Positions 25,008-33,342 of a stretch of DNA of 64,000 nt are shown one piece after another. Every line of letters starts with the position of its first letter. Positions within the stretch are counted from its first letter, which is position 1. The notes beneath the pieces were generated by a model. That model was not told the origin of the DNA. It saw only the letters and a program-made list of their open reading frames with translations, and did not search any database. Source of the stretch: Parafrankia irregularis (GTDB lineage: Bacteria > Actinomycetota > Actinomycetes > Frankiales > Frankiaceae). The stretch covers positions 1 through 64,000 of the forward strand of contig NZ_FAOZ01000003.1 of the NCBI RefSeq assembly GCF_001536285.1. Reading direction: 5' to 3'. Position numbers and translations under genes: made by a program.

Positions 25008-26762
25008 TCACGCCACCGGGACCGCGTCGCGGGCGGCGAGACGTTGGAACTTCCCACTGGACGTCCGCGGCAGGGCGTCGGGGCCGACGAGGTGGACGGC
25101 GATCTCGGCGAGGCCCAGCGCGGCACCGACCGCGGTGCGGATGCCGGTGGTGAGCAGGTCACGCGCGGCGTCGTCCTCCAGCGTCGTCTCGGCCAGCACG
25201 GTCATCGCCTCGGTTCCGTCGGGGGCGATGTCGGCGTAGGCGACGCAGCGCCGGCGGTGGACCCCGGGAACGTCACGGGCGGCGTCCTCGGCGTCGTGCG
25301 GGTAGTAGTTCACCCCCCGCACGATGATCATCTCCTTGGCCCGGCCGGTGACGAACAGCTCACCGTCACGTAGCAGGCCGAGGTCGCCGGTGCGCAGCCA
25401 GCCGTCCGCGGTGAAGGCGTCGGCGGGTACCGCGCCGGACTCGGTGAGGTAGCCGCCGGTGACCGCCTCGCCGCGGATCTGGATCTCGCCGACCTGGTCG
25501 TCGGGAGCCGGCCCGGTGGCGCCGGGTGAGGTGCCGGTGACGCGCACGTTCATCGCGCGCACCGGCCGGCCCACGCCGACCAGCCCGCGGGCGGCCGGAT
25601 CGTCCGGTGCGACGTCGACGGCGATCCCCCGCCGGGCGAGCAGATCACGGTCGACCCAGCGCGAGACCGGCGCCCGGCCGCGCGGCGGGAAGGTCACCGC
25701 CAGGGTCGCCTCCGCCATGCCGTAGACGGGCATCATCGCCGCCGGGGAGAACCCCGCCGGGCCGAAGATCGCCAGGAAGCGGTCGACGGACGCCGGGGAC
25801 ACCGGCTCCGCCCCGTTGAACGCGACCCGCCAGCCGCTCAGGTCGAGCCCGGCCTGGACGGGCGCGGGGACGGCGTCGGCGAGGTAGTCGTACGCGAAGT
25901 TCGGCATCGGCGCGATGCTCCCGCCCCGGCGCAGGAAGTCGGTGAGCCAGCCGGCCGGATCCTTCACGAAACCCGCCGGGGACCAGACCGTCATCGGCAT
26001 TCCGGTGAGAATTCCGGCGAGGGCGCCGAACAGCCCCATGTCATGAAACAGCGGCAGCCAGATTCCGCCGCCGTCGTTCTCGGTGAGCCCGACACCGTCG
26101 ATGATCGCGGCGAGGCCTGCGAGGATGTTGTGGTGGGTCAGCAGGACGCCTTTCGGCGCGGCGGTGCTGCCGGAGGTGAACTGGACGAGCGCCGGGGCGC
26201 CCGGGGGCACCTCGTCCGGCAGCGGGCCACCCGCGTCCGCGTCCGTGCTCGCGTCCGCGTCGGTGCCGATGGATGCCGTGTATTCGGTGACGGTGACAAC
26301 CCGGACGGCGCCGCCGGCGTCGAACGCCGCGGCGAACCGGCTGGCCAGCCGGGCGGTGCGCCCGCCCACCAGGACCAGACCGATGTCGGCGACGGCCGCC
26401 GCCCGAGCCAGCCGCGCCGCGTACCCGGTCAGGTCCCGGGTCGAGGTCGGCAGCGGAAGCGGGCAGGTCACGGCGCCGGCCCGGCTCACCCCGGCCAGCG
26501 CGACCAGGAAGTCGGGGGCGTTCTCGCTGAGCAGGCCGACCCGCGCGCCAGGCCGCACCCCGCCGCGCGCCAACGCCGCGGCGAGGGCGTCGCCGCGCTC
26601 GACCAGCTCCCGGTAGGACAGCGAGTCGCCCGAGGACGGGAAGTCGATCCGGACGGCGGGGCGGCGGGCCGCCACGGCCGCCAGCGCCCCGTGCACGCTG
26701 CCGGCGGCGAGCGCGGCGGCGGCCGTCGTGCCCGGCACCACCTCGTCCAGGGATACCCGCAT
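25008..26762 (-). CDS. fatty acyl-AMP ligase (FAAL)-like enzyme
   Basis: 584-residue ANL enzyme that would activate a fatty acid as acyl-AMP and load it on an ACP. Seen: SLSYRELVERGDALAAAL, the A3 motif QFTSGSTAAPKGVLLTHHNI near residue 200, WLPLFHDMGLFGALAGI, SIAPMPNFAYDYLAD, FNGAEPVSPASVDRFL, VYGMAEATLAVTF, TGDLGLLRDGELFVTGRAKEMIIVRGVNYYPHD and PRTSSGKFQR near the C-terminus. The HDMGLFG and PNFAYDY segments are FAAL hallmarks. ATG at 26762 is used; a GTG at 26768 with GAGAGGA just upstream is equally possible. It heads the operon with the free ACP and is divergent from a LysR gene. Confidence 0.88.
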   Translation of the reverse strand: MRVSLDEVVPGTTAAAALAAGSVHGALAAVAARRPAVRIDFPSSGDSLSYRELVERGDALAAALARGGVRPGARVGLLSENAPDFLVALAGVSRAGAVTCPLPLPTSTRDLTGYAARLARAAAVADIGLVLVGGRTARLASRFAAAFDAGGAVRVVTVTEYTASIGTDADASTDADAGGPLPDEVPPGAPALVQFTSGSTAAPKGVLLTHHNILAGLAAIIDGVGLTENDGGGIWLPLFHDMGLFGALAGILTGMPMTVWSPAGFVKDPAGWLTDFLRRGGSIAPMPNFAYDYLADAVPAPVQAGLDLSGWRVAFNGAEPVSPASVDRFLAIFGPAGFSPAAMMPVYGMAEATLAVTFPPRGRAPVSRWVDRDLLARRGIAVDVAPDDPAARGLVGVGRPVRAMNVRVTGTSPGATGPAPDDQVGEIQIRGEAVTGGYLTESGAVPADAFTADGWLRTGDLGLLRDGELFVTGRAKEMIIVRGVNYYPHDAEDAARDVPGVHRRRCVAYADIAPDGTEAMTVLAETTLEDDAARDLLTTGIRTAVGAALGLAEIAVHLVGPDALPRTSSGKFQRLAARDAVPVA

Positions 26763-27229
26763 GACCACCGGCGTCCTCTCGTCGAAACACCTCGCCCGGC
26801 TGCTGGGCCATGCGGCTTTCTCCGCGTGGCACCGGCCACCGTGCGCCTGTTTTCTCCGCGTACCGTCCGCGGGCCGTACCCGTTCCCTGGAAATGCTTGC
26901 CCGCCGCTCACCCACCGGTCAAACACGATTTCTCGACCACAATTGGGCCATCGGCGCCGCTAATCGTCCGCATCCCGGGCGAAGCGGCAACGGATGCTGC
27001 CGCACGCCGGTCGCGGATTCCACCGGCAGGCAATGCACGCCAGGTGTGAACGCGTACATGGCAGGCCCGCGCGGGAGCGCGGCAGCACCCGTCGGGTCGC
27101 GGTCGACGAAGACCGCCCGGCCGGCCGGCGCGACTGCCCGCCATGTTCTCGTTCCGCCGTCCACATGTGCGCGTTACCGGTGGTTAGCGCTCACCGGTAA
27201 CGTGGTCTGCGCCCACCGGGAGGACGGCC
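26763..27229. other. divergent regulatory region between FAAL and LysR genes
   Basis: 467 bp without a supported gene. It must hold the promoters for the FAAL operon and the LysR gene; the LysR-type inverted repeat sits at its right end. Confidence 0.65.
27172..27202. promoter_or_regulatory. LysR-type binding site (10-bp perfect arms, 11-bp spacer)
   Basis: CGTTACCGGT at 27172-27181 pairs perfectly with ACCGGTAACG at 27193-27202, with an 11-bp spacer. This T-N11-A dyad geometry is classical for LysR-type regulators, and it lies 28 bp upstream of the LysR start. Autoregulation and control of the divergent FAAL operon are inferred. Confidence 0.8.
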
Positions 27230-28243
27230 ATGGAGCTGCGATATCTCACGTCATTCCTGGCCATCGCCGAAGAACTTCATTTCGGTCGGGCGGCGGCCCG
27301 GCTGCACCTCGCGCAGCCGTCGCTGAGCCAGCAGCTGCAGCGGCTCGAGCGCGACATCGGCGTCGAGCTGGTCTCGCGCAGCTCCCATGAGGTGAAGCTG
27401 ACCGCGGCCGGCCGGGCCTTCGAGGTCGAGGCCAGGAGGCTGCTGGACGCGACCCGCCGCGCCGTGACCGTCGCCCGGGAGGCGGCGTCCGGGCGCACCG
27501 GCATGATCAGCATCGGGTTCAACTATCCGGCCGGTCAGCGGGTGCTGCAGCCGACGCTGCTGCGACTGGCCGCCGACTATCCCGGTGTGTCGACCACCCT
27601 GTGGGAGGCGCGCAGCGGTCCGCAGCTGTCCGCGCTGGCAGAGGGCCGCCTCGACGTCGCACTGGTCTTCGCCGGGCCGCCGTCGGCGCAGCTGCGTTCC
27701 CAGCGGGTCGCGACGATACCGCTGGTCGCGGTCGTCAGCCGCCGCCACCCCTGGGCGACGCGCAGCGAGGTCCCGTTCCGGGAGCTGGCCGACCAGCCCT
27801 GCGTGCTGTTCCGCCGTGAGCAGAGTCCCGCCATGCACGACGCCATCCTCGCCGCGGCCGACCGCTGTGGCATCGCGCTGACGATCTCCGACGAGGTGGA
27901 CGACTCAGGGGCCACCGGCATCGTGGTCACCACCAGGCCGGTCGTCGGCTTCGCCTCGGCGGCCCGCGGGGCGCACCCGCCCGGCCACGGGCTGTCCGCG
28001 GTACGCCTGGTCGACCCGGTCCCCACGGTGGGGATGTACGCCGTCTGGCGCCCCGACCCGCAGCCGGTCGTGGGCGCCTTCCTGGACTGTCTGGAGGCGG
28101 CCGGGCCCTTCTCCGAGCAGGCCGCCGATCACGGTTCGGCCCGTGCCGGCACGGCGCCATCCCCCACCGCGCCGTCCAGGGCGGCGCCATCCGCGGCGGT
28201 GCCATCCGGGGCGGTGCCATCCGCGCGGGTGCCGCGGGCGTAG
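27230..28243 (+). CDS. LysR-family transcriptional regulator
   Basis: 337 residues. The N-terminal winged HTH is canonical (MELRYLTSFLAIAEELHFGRAAARLHLAQPSLSQQLQRLERDIGVELVSR), and the C-terminal periplasmic-binding-like domain follows from about residue 90 to 300 with IGFNYPAGQRVLQPTLLRLAADYPGV and DVALVFAGPP. ATG at 27230 has GGGAGGA about 8 nt upstream. The last 35 residues are Pro/Ala/Ser repeats encoded by 15-bp tandem repeats that also encode, on the opposite strand, the tail of the convergent AraC gene; the two genes overlap by 115 bp. Effector unknown. Likely controls the divergent FAAL operon. Confidence 0.9.
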   Translation: MELRYLTSFLAIAEELHFGRAAARLHLAQPSLSQQLQRLERDIGVELVSRSSHEVKLTAAGRAFEVEARRLLDATRRAVTVAREAASGRTGMISIGFNYPAGQRVLQPTLLRLAADYPGVSTTLWEARSGPQLSALAEGRLDVALVFAGPPSAQLRSQRVATIPLVAVVSRRHPWATRSEVPFRELADQPCVLFRREQSPAMHDAILAAADRCGIALTISDEVDDSGATGIVVTTRPVVGFASAARGAHPPGHGLSAVRLVDPVPTVGMYAVWRPDPQPVVGAFLDCLEAAGPFSEQAADHGSARAGTAPSPTAPSRAAPSAAVPSGAVPSARVPRA

Positions 28244-28959
28244 CGCGCCGGCGTGACCCCGAAGGCGTCGCGAAACGCCGCCGTGAACGAGCTCGGATTG
28301 CTGTAACCGCAGGCGATGGCCACCGCGGTGACCGGCTCGCCCATCGCGAGCAGGGTCAGGCTGTGGTGCAGCCTCAGCTGCGCCCGCCACTGCGGGAAGG
28401 TCATCCCGGTCTCGGCCCGGAACAGCCGGCTCAGGGTCCGCTCGCTCGCGCCCGCGGTCCGCGCGAGCTCGTGCAGGGTCCGGGTGTCCGCGGGTTGACG
28501 CACGAGCGCGGTGGTGACGGCGACGAGTCGGTCGTCGACCGGCCTGGGTAGGTGCAGGCGAGGCTCGGTGACCGGCCGCAGCCCGCGGCGGAGCACGGCG
28601 GTGAGGTCCGCGGAGTCGGCCGGGCTCAGTTCCGGGTCGGTGAGCGCGCGGACGATCTCCCGCAGCAGGCCGGTGACCGCCACGATCGTCGGGTCGGGAA
28701 CACCGAAGGGATCGTCGTCCGGCCGGAACGCGAGCGTGTGCATGTCGGTGCGGCCGTGCGCCCGGTGTGCGTGGGCGACGCCGGCCGGCAGCCAGACCGC
28801 GCGCAGCGGCGGCACCACCCACGAGCCCCGCCGGGTGAAGACCCGCAGCACCCCGGTGCCGGGGTAGACGAGCTGGTGGTCGGCGTGATCGTGCCAGTCG
28901 ACGCCCTCCCGGTCAGCCAGGCGCAGCAAGGTCGGCCCGGCGGCGAGATGGCGGTTCAT
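28129..28959 (-). CDS. AraC-family transcriptional regulator
   Basis: 276 residues: an N-terminal cupin-like sensor (DWHDHADHQLVYPGTGVLRVFTRRGSWVVPPLRAVWLPAGVAHAHRAHG) and a C-terminal AraC double HTH (TLHELARTAGASERTLSRLFRAETGMTFPQWRAQLRLHHSLTLLAMGEPVTAVAIACGYSNPSSFTAAFRDAFGVTPARY). ATG at 28959 has no Shine-Dalgarno but a TACAGT hexamer ends 7 nt upstream, as in leaderless actinobacterial messages. The tail (ADGTAPDGTAADGAALDG) comes from the 15-bp repeat shared with the LysR 3' end. Divergent from the alpha/beta-hydrolase-fold gene at 29121, which it may control. Confidence 0.88.
   Translation of the reverse strand: MNRHLAAGPTLLRLADREGVDWHDHADHQLVYPGTGVLRVFTRRGSWVVPPLRAVWLPAGVAHAHRAHGRTDMHTLAFRPDDDPFGVPDPTIVAVTGLLREIVRALTDPELSPADSADLTAVLRRGLRPVTEPRLHLPRPVDDRLVAVTTALVRQPADTRTLHELARTAGASERTLSRLFRAETGMTFPQWRAQLRLHHSLTLLAMGEPVTAVAIACGYSNPSSFTAAFRDAFGVTPARYARGTRADGTAPDGTAADGAALDGAVGDGAVPARAEP
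28150..28232. repeat. ~15-bp degenerate tandem repeat in the LysR/AraC overlap
   Basis: About five imperfect copies of a 15-bp unit (GCGGTGCCATCCGGG-like) fill the convergent overlap of the two regulator genes. Read one way they give APS/VPS repeats, read the other way ADG/DGT repeats. The period keeps both frames open. Confidence 0.75.
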
Positions 28960-28966
28960 CGACAGA

Positions 28967-28972
28967 ACTGTA
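28967..28972 (-). promoter_or_regulatory. candidate -10 element for leaderless AraC transcript
   Basis: TACAGT on the minus strand ends 7 nt before the AraC ATG, the spacing expected if transcription starts at the start codon. No -35 box is evident. Confidence 0.35.
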
Positions 28973-29120
28973 CGGGCTGGCGGTGGCTGGCCAGGCCATC
29001 CGCGGGAGAGGCTCGCAGTCGTCCACCGGGACCGGCCCCGGCGCCCCACGCGGCGCCCACCGAACGTGACCGGTCCCGCGCCCGTCGCCCGCCCCCGAGC
29101 GGGCACGTCAGGAGTGCCTC

Positions 29121-29945
29121 ATGACCGCGTCACACCGGGCGACAGCCCCGGACGGCTGCGACCTGCACGTCGATGTCAGCGGGTCCGGGCCGTCCGTCGT
29201 GCTGCTGCACGCCGGCGGCCCGGACCGGCGCAGCCTCGACCCGATCGCCCGCGCGCTGTCCCGGCGGCACACCGTGGTGCAGCCGGACATCCGGGGGTAC
29301 GGCGCGTCGGTGTGCCGCGACCCGGCCCGCCACACCTGGGACCAGTACGTCCACGACGTTCTCACCGTGCTCGACGCTGTGCCCGCCGCGGCAGCGCACG
29401 GTGACGTGCCCGCCGTCATCGGGGTCGGCATCGGCGCGACGATCGCGCTGCGGCTGGCGATCGCCCATCCCGACCGGCTTGCCGCCGTGGTCGCCATGGG
29501 CGTCGAGGACATCGAGGACGACGAGGCGAAGGCCACCGAGATCCGGCTGCTCGACGAGTTCGCCGGACGGGTCCGCTCGGACGGCCTGGCGGCCGGCTGG
29601 GAACCGCTCCTTCGGGGGCTGTCACCCCTCGCCGGCGCCATGGTCAGGGAGGCGATCGGGCGCGCCGACCCCGACAGCGTCGCCGCCGCGGCGGCCATCG
29701 GGCACGACCGGTCCTTCCGGTCCGTCGACGAGCTCGGCGCTGTGCGGGTGCCGACGTTGCTCTTCCCGGGTGGCGACTGGCGCCATCCGGACCACATCGT
29801 CCACGCCGCGGCGCGCATCATGCCGGCCGCCGTGCTCGCCGGCCGCGCCCTGGATGGCTCCCTCGCCACCGCGGTCGACCTCGCCGCCGCGGTGCTCCCG
29901 GAAATCGAGACGTTCCTGCGCGCGCTGCCCCGGCAGGGCGGCTGA
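29121..29945 (+). CDS. alpha/beta-hydrolase-fold protein lacking the catalytic Ser and His
   Basis: 274 residues with a clear alpha/beta-hydrolase fold: GSGPSVVLLHAGGPDRR for the oxyanion strand, VVQPDIRGYGAS, and the nucleophile-elbow region VIGVGIGATIALRLAIAHPDRLAAVV. The elbow normally reads G-x-S-x-G; here it is G-V-G-I-G, so the Ser is replaced by Gly. The acid region PGGDWRHPD remains, but the C-terminal region that normally carries GH reads RALDGSLATAV with no His. Two of three triad residues are missing, so hydrolase activity is unlikely; a binding or scaffold role is possible. AGGAG lies 7 nt before the ATG at 29121. Immediately followed by the MFS gene. Confidence 0.85.
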   Translation: MTASHRATAPDGCDLHVDVSGSGPSVVLLHAGGPDRRSLDPIARALSRRHTVVQPDIRGYGASVCRDPARHTWDQYVHDVLTVLDAVPAAAAHGDVPAVIGVGIGATIALRLAIAHPDRLAAVVAMGVEDIEDDEAKATEIRLLDEFAGRVRSDGLAAGWEPLLRGLSPLAGAMVREAIGRADPDSVAAAAAIGHDRSFRSVDELGAVRVPTLLFPGGDWRHPDHIVHAAARIMPAAVLAGRALDGSLATAVDLAAAVLPEIETFLRALPRQGG

Positions 29946-31223
29946 GTGGAAGTGGCTCATCACATGCGCACGTCCCACGATCACAGCGGCACCGGCGCCC
30001 TGCTCGGTGACATCCCCCCGGCACCGAAAGTGCCGACAGCACCACTCGTGGTGGGGCCCGCCTCGCCCTGGGCCCGGATGCGGACCTGGACGGCGGCGCA
30101 CGCCGTCGACGACCTGTACCAGGGGCTGGTCCCGGCGAGCATCCCCTACTTCGTCCTCGAACGGCACTACGGCTACACCGCAGCGTCCGGCCTGGCGCTG
30201 GCCGCGACCCTGGGCGGCTCGCTGCCCCAGCTGCTGGTCGGCGTGCTGGTCGACCGCCGCCGTGTCCCCTGGATGGCGCCGGTCGGCGTCGGCCTGGCCG
30301 GGGTGGGCGCGGGCCTGGCCGGGCTGGCGCCGGCCTACGCCGCGACCTGGCTGCTGCTCCTGCTGTCCGGGGTCGGGGTGTCGATGTTCCATCCGGCGGC
30401 CGGCGCGGCCGCACGCGCGGCGGCGGGCGACGACACCGCCGCGATGAGCCTGTTCGCGGCGGGCGGCAGCGTCGGGTTCTTCCTCGCGCCGCTGCTGGCC
30501 ACACCGGCCCTCGCCGCCTGGGGGCCGAACGCGACGGTGCTCTTCATCCCGCCCGCGCTGCTGCTCGCTGTGGTTCTGCTGCGGGCGGGCCGCCGGCCGA
30601 CGGCGGCCCGGCGGCCGGGCACTGGTGCGGGCGCGGGCGCACCCACGCCCGACCGCCCGCGCCCGTTCCTGCTGCTCACCGCGGTCGAGATCGTCCGGTC
30701 GGTGCTGCTGTTCGGCGTCAGCACGTTCATCGAGCTGTTCTGGCTGCGGCACCTGGGTGCCGGCCACGCCCTCGCCGGGCTCGCGCTGACCCTGTTCCTG
30801 ATGGGCGGTGTCGGGGGAACGCTGGTCGGCGGCCGGCTCGCGGACCGGTTCGGGGCGGTCCGCACCGTCCAGCTCGGCGCCGTGCTCACCGTGCCGGCCC
30901 TCGTCGCGTTGCGGCTGGCCGGCGGACCGGTGACGGGACTTCCGGCCGCGGTGGCGGCGGGTACAGCCATCAGCATCCCGTTCGCCGTGCTGGTCAAGCT
31001 CGGGCAGGACTACCTGCCCAGCCGGCCGGGAACCGCCTCCGGGGTCACTCTCGGCCTCGCCGTCAGCGCCGGTGGGCTCGCGGCGCCCGCCCTCGGTGCG
31101 ATCGCCGACACGCACGGCATCTCCGCCCCGTTCACCGTCCTGTGCTTCGTCCCGGCGCTGGCGGTGGCCATGTGCGTGTTCCTGCCCGAGCCGGCCCGGC
31201 GCGGCGCCGCGTTTCGCGATTGA
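29946..31223 (+). CDS. MFS transporter, fosmidomycin-resistance-like
   Basis: 425 residues with about twelve hydrophobic segments after a ~45-residue soluble N-terminus. The first helix motif AHAVDDLYQGLVPASIPYF and GVGVSMFHPAAGAAARAAAG are characteristic of the Fsr subgroup of drug exporters. A cytoplasmic loop rich in Gly/Ala/Pro splits the two halves near residue 225. GTG at 29946 directly follows the hydrolase stop; an ATG at 29964 is an alternative. Co-transcribed with the inactive-hydrolase gene. It may export the product of the lipid locus or give self-protection; substrate unknown. Confidence 0.85.
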   Translation: MEVAHHMRTSHDHSGTGALLGDIPPAPKVPTAPLVVGPASPWARMRTWTAAHAVDDLYQGLVPASIPYFVLERHYGYTAASGLALAATLGGSLPQLLVGVLVDRRRVPWMAPVGVGLAGVGAGLAGLAPAYAATWLLLLLSGVGVSMFHPAAGAAARAAAGDDTAAMSLFAAGGSVGFFLAPLLATPALAAWGPNATVLFIPPALLLAVVLLRAGRRPTAARRPGTGAGAGAPTPDRPRPFLLLTAVEIVRSVLLFGVSTFIELFWLRHLGAGHALAGLALTLFLMGGVGGTLVGGRLADRFGAVRTVQLGAVLTVPALVALRLAGGPVTGLPAAVAAGTAISIPFAVLVKLGQDYLPSRPGTASGVTLGLAVSAGGLAAPALGAIADTHGISAPFTVLCFVPALAVAMCVFLPEPARRGAAFRD

Positions 31224-31453
31224 CATTCTGAATAGTTCGTTCGGCATTCCTGTGTTGCCGATGATCCGGTGGGCGCGGAACATCGCTCAAACGGTCGGAT
31301 TCGCGTGATCGCCGAGGCTGGCCGGCCCGCTCCTGTCCCAGGTCGCTCCGCCGTCCAGGTCGGTGCGACCGGGCCGGTGCCCGCCGCGGAGAACGTGCCG
31401 ACCGCGGTCGCCGCCCACGACAGCGTTGTTCGCTCCGGACGCTGTCCAACAGA

Positions 31454-32386
31454 ATGGACACGGACATGCAGTTGACGGTCCTCGGATGCCGGTCGGGAAT
31501 GCCCGGCGCCGGCCAGTGCAGTTCCAGCTATCTGGTGGAGAGCGAAAAGGCTCGCCTGTTGCTGGACTGCGGCCCCGGGGCCGCGACCGCGCTCAGCACG
31601 ATCACGCATCCGGGCCAGCTCGACGCCGTCGTCATCAGCCACCTGCATCTGGACCACTGCTACGACCTGCTTCCCCTCGGGAAGACGCTGCTCGCCGGAT
31701 ACGGGCAGTTCGCCGAGCTGTTCCCGACGCTCCCGTCGCTGACCCGGCGCGTCGAGCGGGCCCCGGTGCCGCTGTACGTTCCGGCGGGCGGACGGGAGCG
31801 GCTGACGGCGCTGGCGGCGCTGTTCCCGGTCGCGACGATCCCGTTGCTGGACCGCGCGTTCGAGGTCGCCTTCGACGTCCGCGAGTACGCGCCGGGGGAC
31901 GTCTTCGAGGTCGGCGACACCACCGTGAGCCTGCATGAGCTGCGCCATTCGGTGCCCAACTGCGGAACCCGCATCGACAGTGGAACCGGCAGCTTCGCCT
32001 ACACCGGCGACACCGGGGTGACGGCGGACCTCGTCCCGTTCGCCCGTGACGTCGACCTGCTGCTCGCCGAGGCGACGCTGGAGCTCACCGACACCACGGG
32101 CCACGGCCACCTCAGCGCCACCGACGCCGCCGCCGTGGCCGCCGCGGCCGGGGTGGACCAGCTCGTCCTCACCCATTTCGTGACCGCGGACCGGGCCTGG
32201 CTCGCCGCCCGCAAGGTGGACGCGGAGCGTGTCTTCGCCGGTCCGGTACATCTGGCCGCCCCCGCGGCCCGCTTCACGACGCGGAGCCCCGAGGTGCTTG
32301 CGCCCATCGTCCCAGGCGCGGAGCTGGCGGGATCCGGTCGGGCCGGAACGGAGCTGGCGGGTTCGGAGCTGGCGCCCCGTGGTTGA
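31454..32386 (+). CDS. metallo-beta-lactamase-fold hydrolase (RNase Z-like)
   Basis: 310 residues. The zinc motif SHLHLDH lies near residue 62, with further ligands in LRHSVPNCG, YTGDTGVTAD and LTHF, which is the RNase Z/arylsulfatase-like subgroup. Most likely a cytoplasmic metallohydrolase; tRNA maturation is not implied because the flexible arm is not obvious. ATG at 31454 used; ATG at 31466 (just before the conserved first strand QLTVLGCRSG) is a credible alternative. Neither has a strong ribosome-binding site. The tail repeats ELAGS/TELAGS. Its stop overlaps the HAD gene start. Confidence 0.82.
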   Translation: MDTDMQLTVLGCRSGMPGAGQCSSSYLVESEKARLLLDCGPGAATALSTITHPGQLDAVVISHLHLDHCYDLLPLGKTLLAGYGQFAELFPTLPSLTRRVERAPVPLYVPAGGRERLTALAALFPVATIPLLDRAFEVAFDVREYAPGDVFEVGDTTVSLHELRHSVPNCGTRIDSGTGSFAYTGDTGVTADLVPFARDVDLLLAEATLELTDTTGHGHLSATDAAAVAAAAGVDQLVLTHFVTADRAWLAARKVDAERVFAGPVHLAAPAARFTTRSPEVLAPIVPGAELAGSGRAGTELAGSELAPRG

Positions 32387-33113
32387 ACCGTTCAGCACGG
32401 CGCCCACCGCGCCGCGGCGACACCGGACGCCCGGCGCCGCCGCGGCCCTGACCGTGCGCGCACCGCGCACAGCGCCGCCGGTCCGAGCCCTGTGGTGTGA
32501 CTACGGCGGTGTCCTCACCTCCCCCGTCGCCGACGCGCTCAGCCAGGTCGCGGCGGCTGCCGGGGTCCCCGCGGCGGATCTGATGGCGGCGATCCGCCAG
32601 GTCGCCGAGCCGTTCGGCGGCACCCTCATCGAGCCGCTCGAGCTGGGCATTCTGCCGCAGCGGGAATGGGGGCTGCGGGTGACGGCGGCACTCGCGCCCC
32701 ACTGGACACCGCGCATTGACCTGACCCGCTTCGGCGACTACTGGTACGTCGGCCGGACCGTCAGCACGGAGCTGTTCACGCTGCTGGCGCGGGTGCGCGG
32801 TGAGGGCGTGCGGGTCGGCATGCTCACGAACAGCGTGCGTGAATGGGAGCCACACCGGCGGGCCCTCGCCCCGGATGTCGACCCGTTCGAGGTGACGGTC
32901 AACTCGTTCGAGGTGGGCCTGCGCAAGCCGGATCCGGCGATCTTCCGACTGGCCGAATCGATCTTCCGGGTGCCGCCGGAATCCTGCCTGCTCATCGACG
33001 ACCTCGGCGCCAACTGCGCCGCGGCCCGGGTGCTCGGCTGGCAGACAATCGAGCACACCACCGTCGCCGACACCCTCGACGTGGTGCACCGACTGGTTTT
33101 CGAACGGCACTGA
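32379..33113 (+). CDS. HAD-superfamily hydrolase
   Basis: 244 residues, HAD-IA type. Motif I is WCDYGGVLTS near residue 40 (nucleophile Asp, with the D-x-G-G form of the epoxide-hydrolase-N-domain/YihX subgroup), motif II is VGMLTNS, motif III is RKPDPAIF, motif IV is LLIDDLGANCAAA. A helical cap lies between motifs I and II. GTG at 32379 overlaps the metallohydrolase stop by 8 bp; the first 30 residues are not conserved, so a later start is possible. Probably a small-molecule phosphatase or dehalogenase; substrate unknown. Confidence 0.83.
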   Translation: MVEPFSTAPTAPRRHRTPGAAAALTVRAPRTAPPVRALWCDYGGVLTSPVADALSQVAAAAGVPAADLMAAIRQVAEPFGGTLIEPLELGILPQREWGLRVTAALAPHWTPRIDLTRFGDYWYVGRTVSTELFTLLARVRGEGVRVGMLTNSVREWEPHRRALAPDVDPFEVTVNSFEVGLRKPDPAIFRLAESIFRVPPESCLLIDDLGANCAAARVLGWQTIEHTTVADTLDVVHRLVFERH

Positions 33114-33179
33114 GACCACTTTCGATTCTTTTCCATCCCTGACCGTGGACCGTGGACGGAGAAGGCGAACCGCCCGCGA

Positions 33180-33300
33180 GAACGATAAATAGTTTCCATC
33201 GATCCATCGAAATCGATCACGCGCCGACGATTGCTGTCGTTTACGGATCGTTCGTCACAATCGCATTGCCAACCGCGACGCACCGTTCGAGACTGAGTCC
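33180..33300 (+). promoter_or_regulatory. AT-rich leader, probable promoter region of the lipid-synthase operon
   Basis: The stretch after the HAD stop is clearly poorer in GC than anything nearby, with ATAAATAG and three clustered ATCGAT/ATCGAA words around 33186-33215. No clear -35/-10 pair could be fixed. It is the last gap of more than 100 bp before 55126 on this strand, so the promoter for the PUFA-type operon is probably here. Confidence 0.4.
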
Positions 33301-33342
33301 GGAAAATCCGCCAGGAATTCCCCGGAACTCGTCACGGAACAG

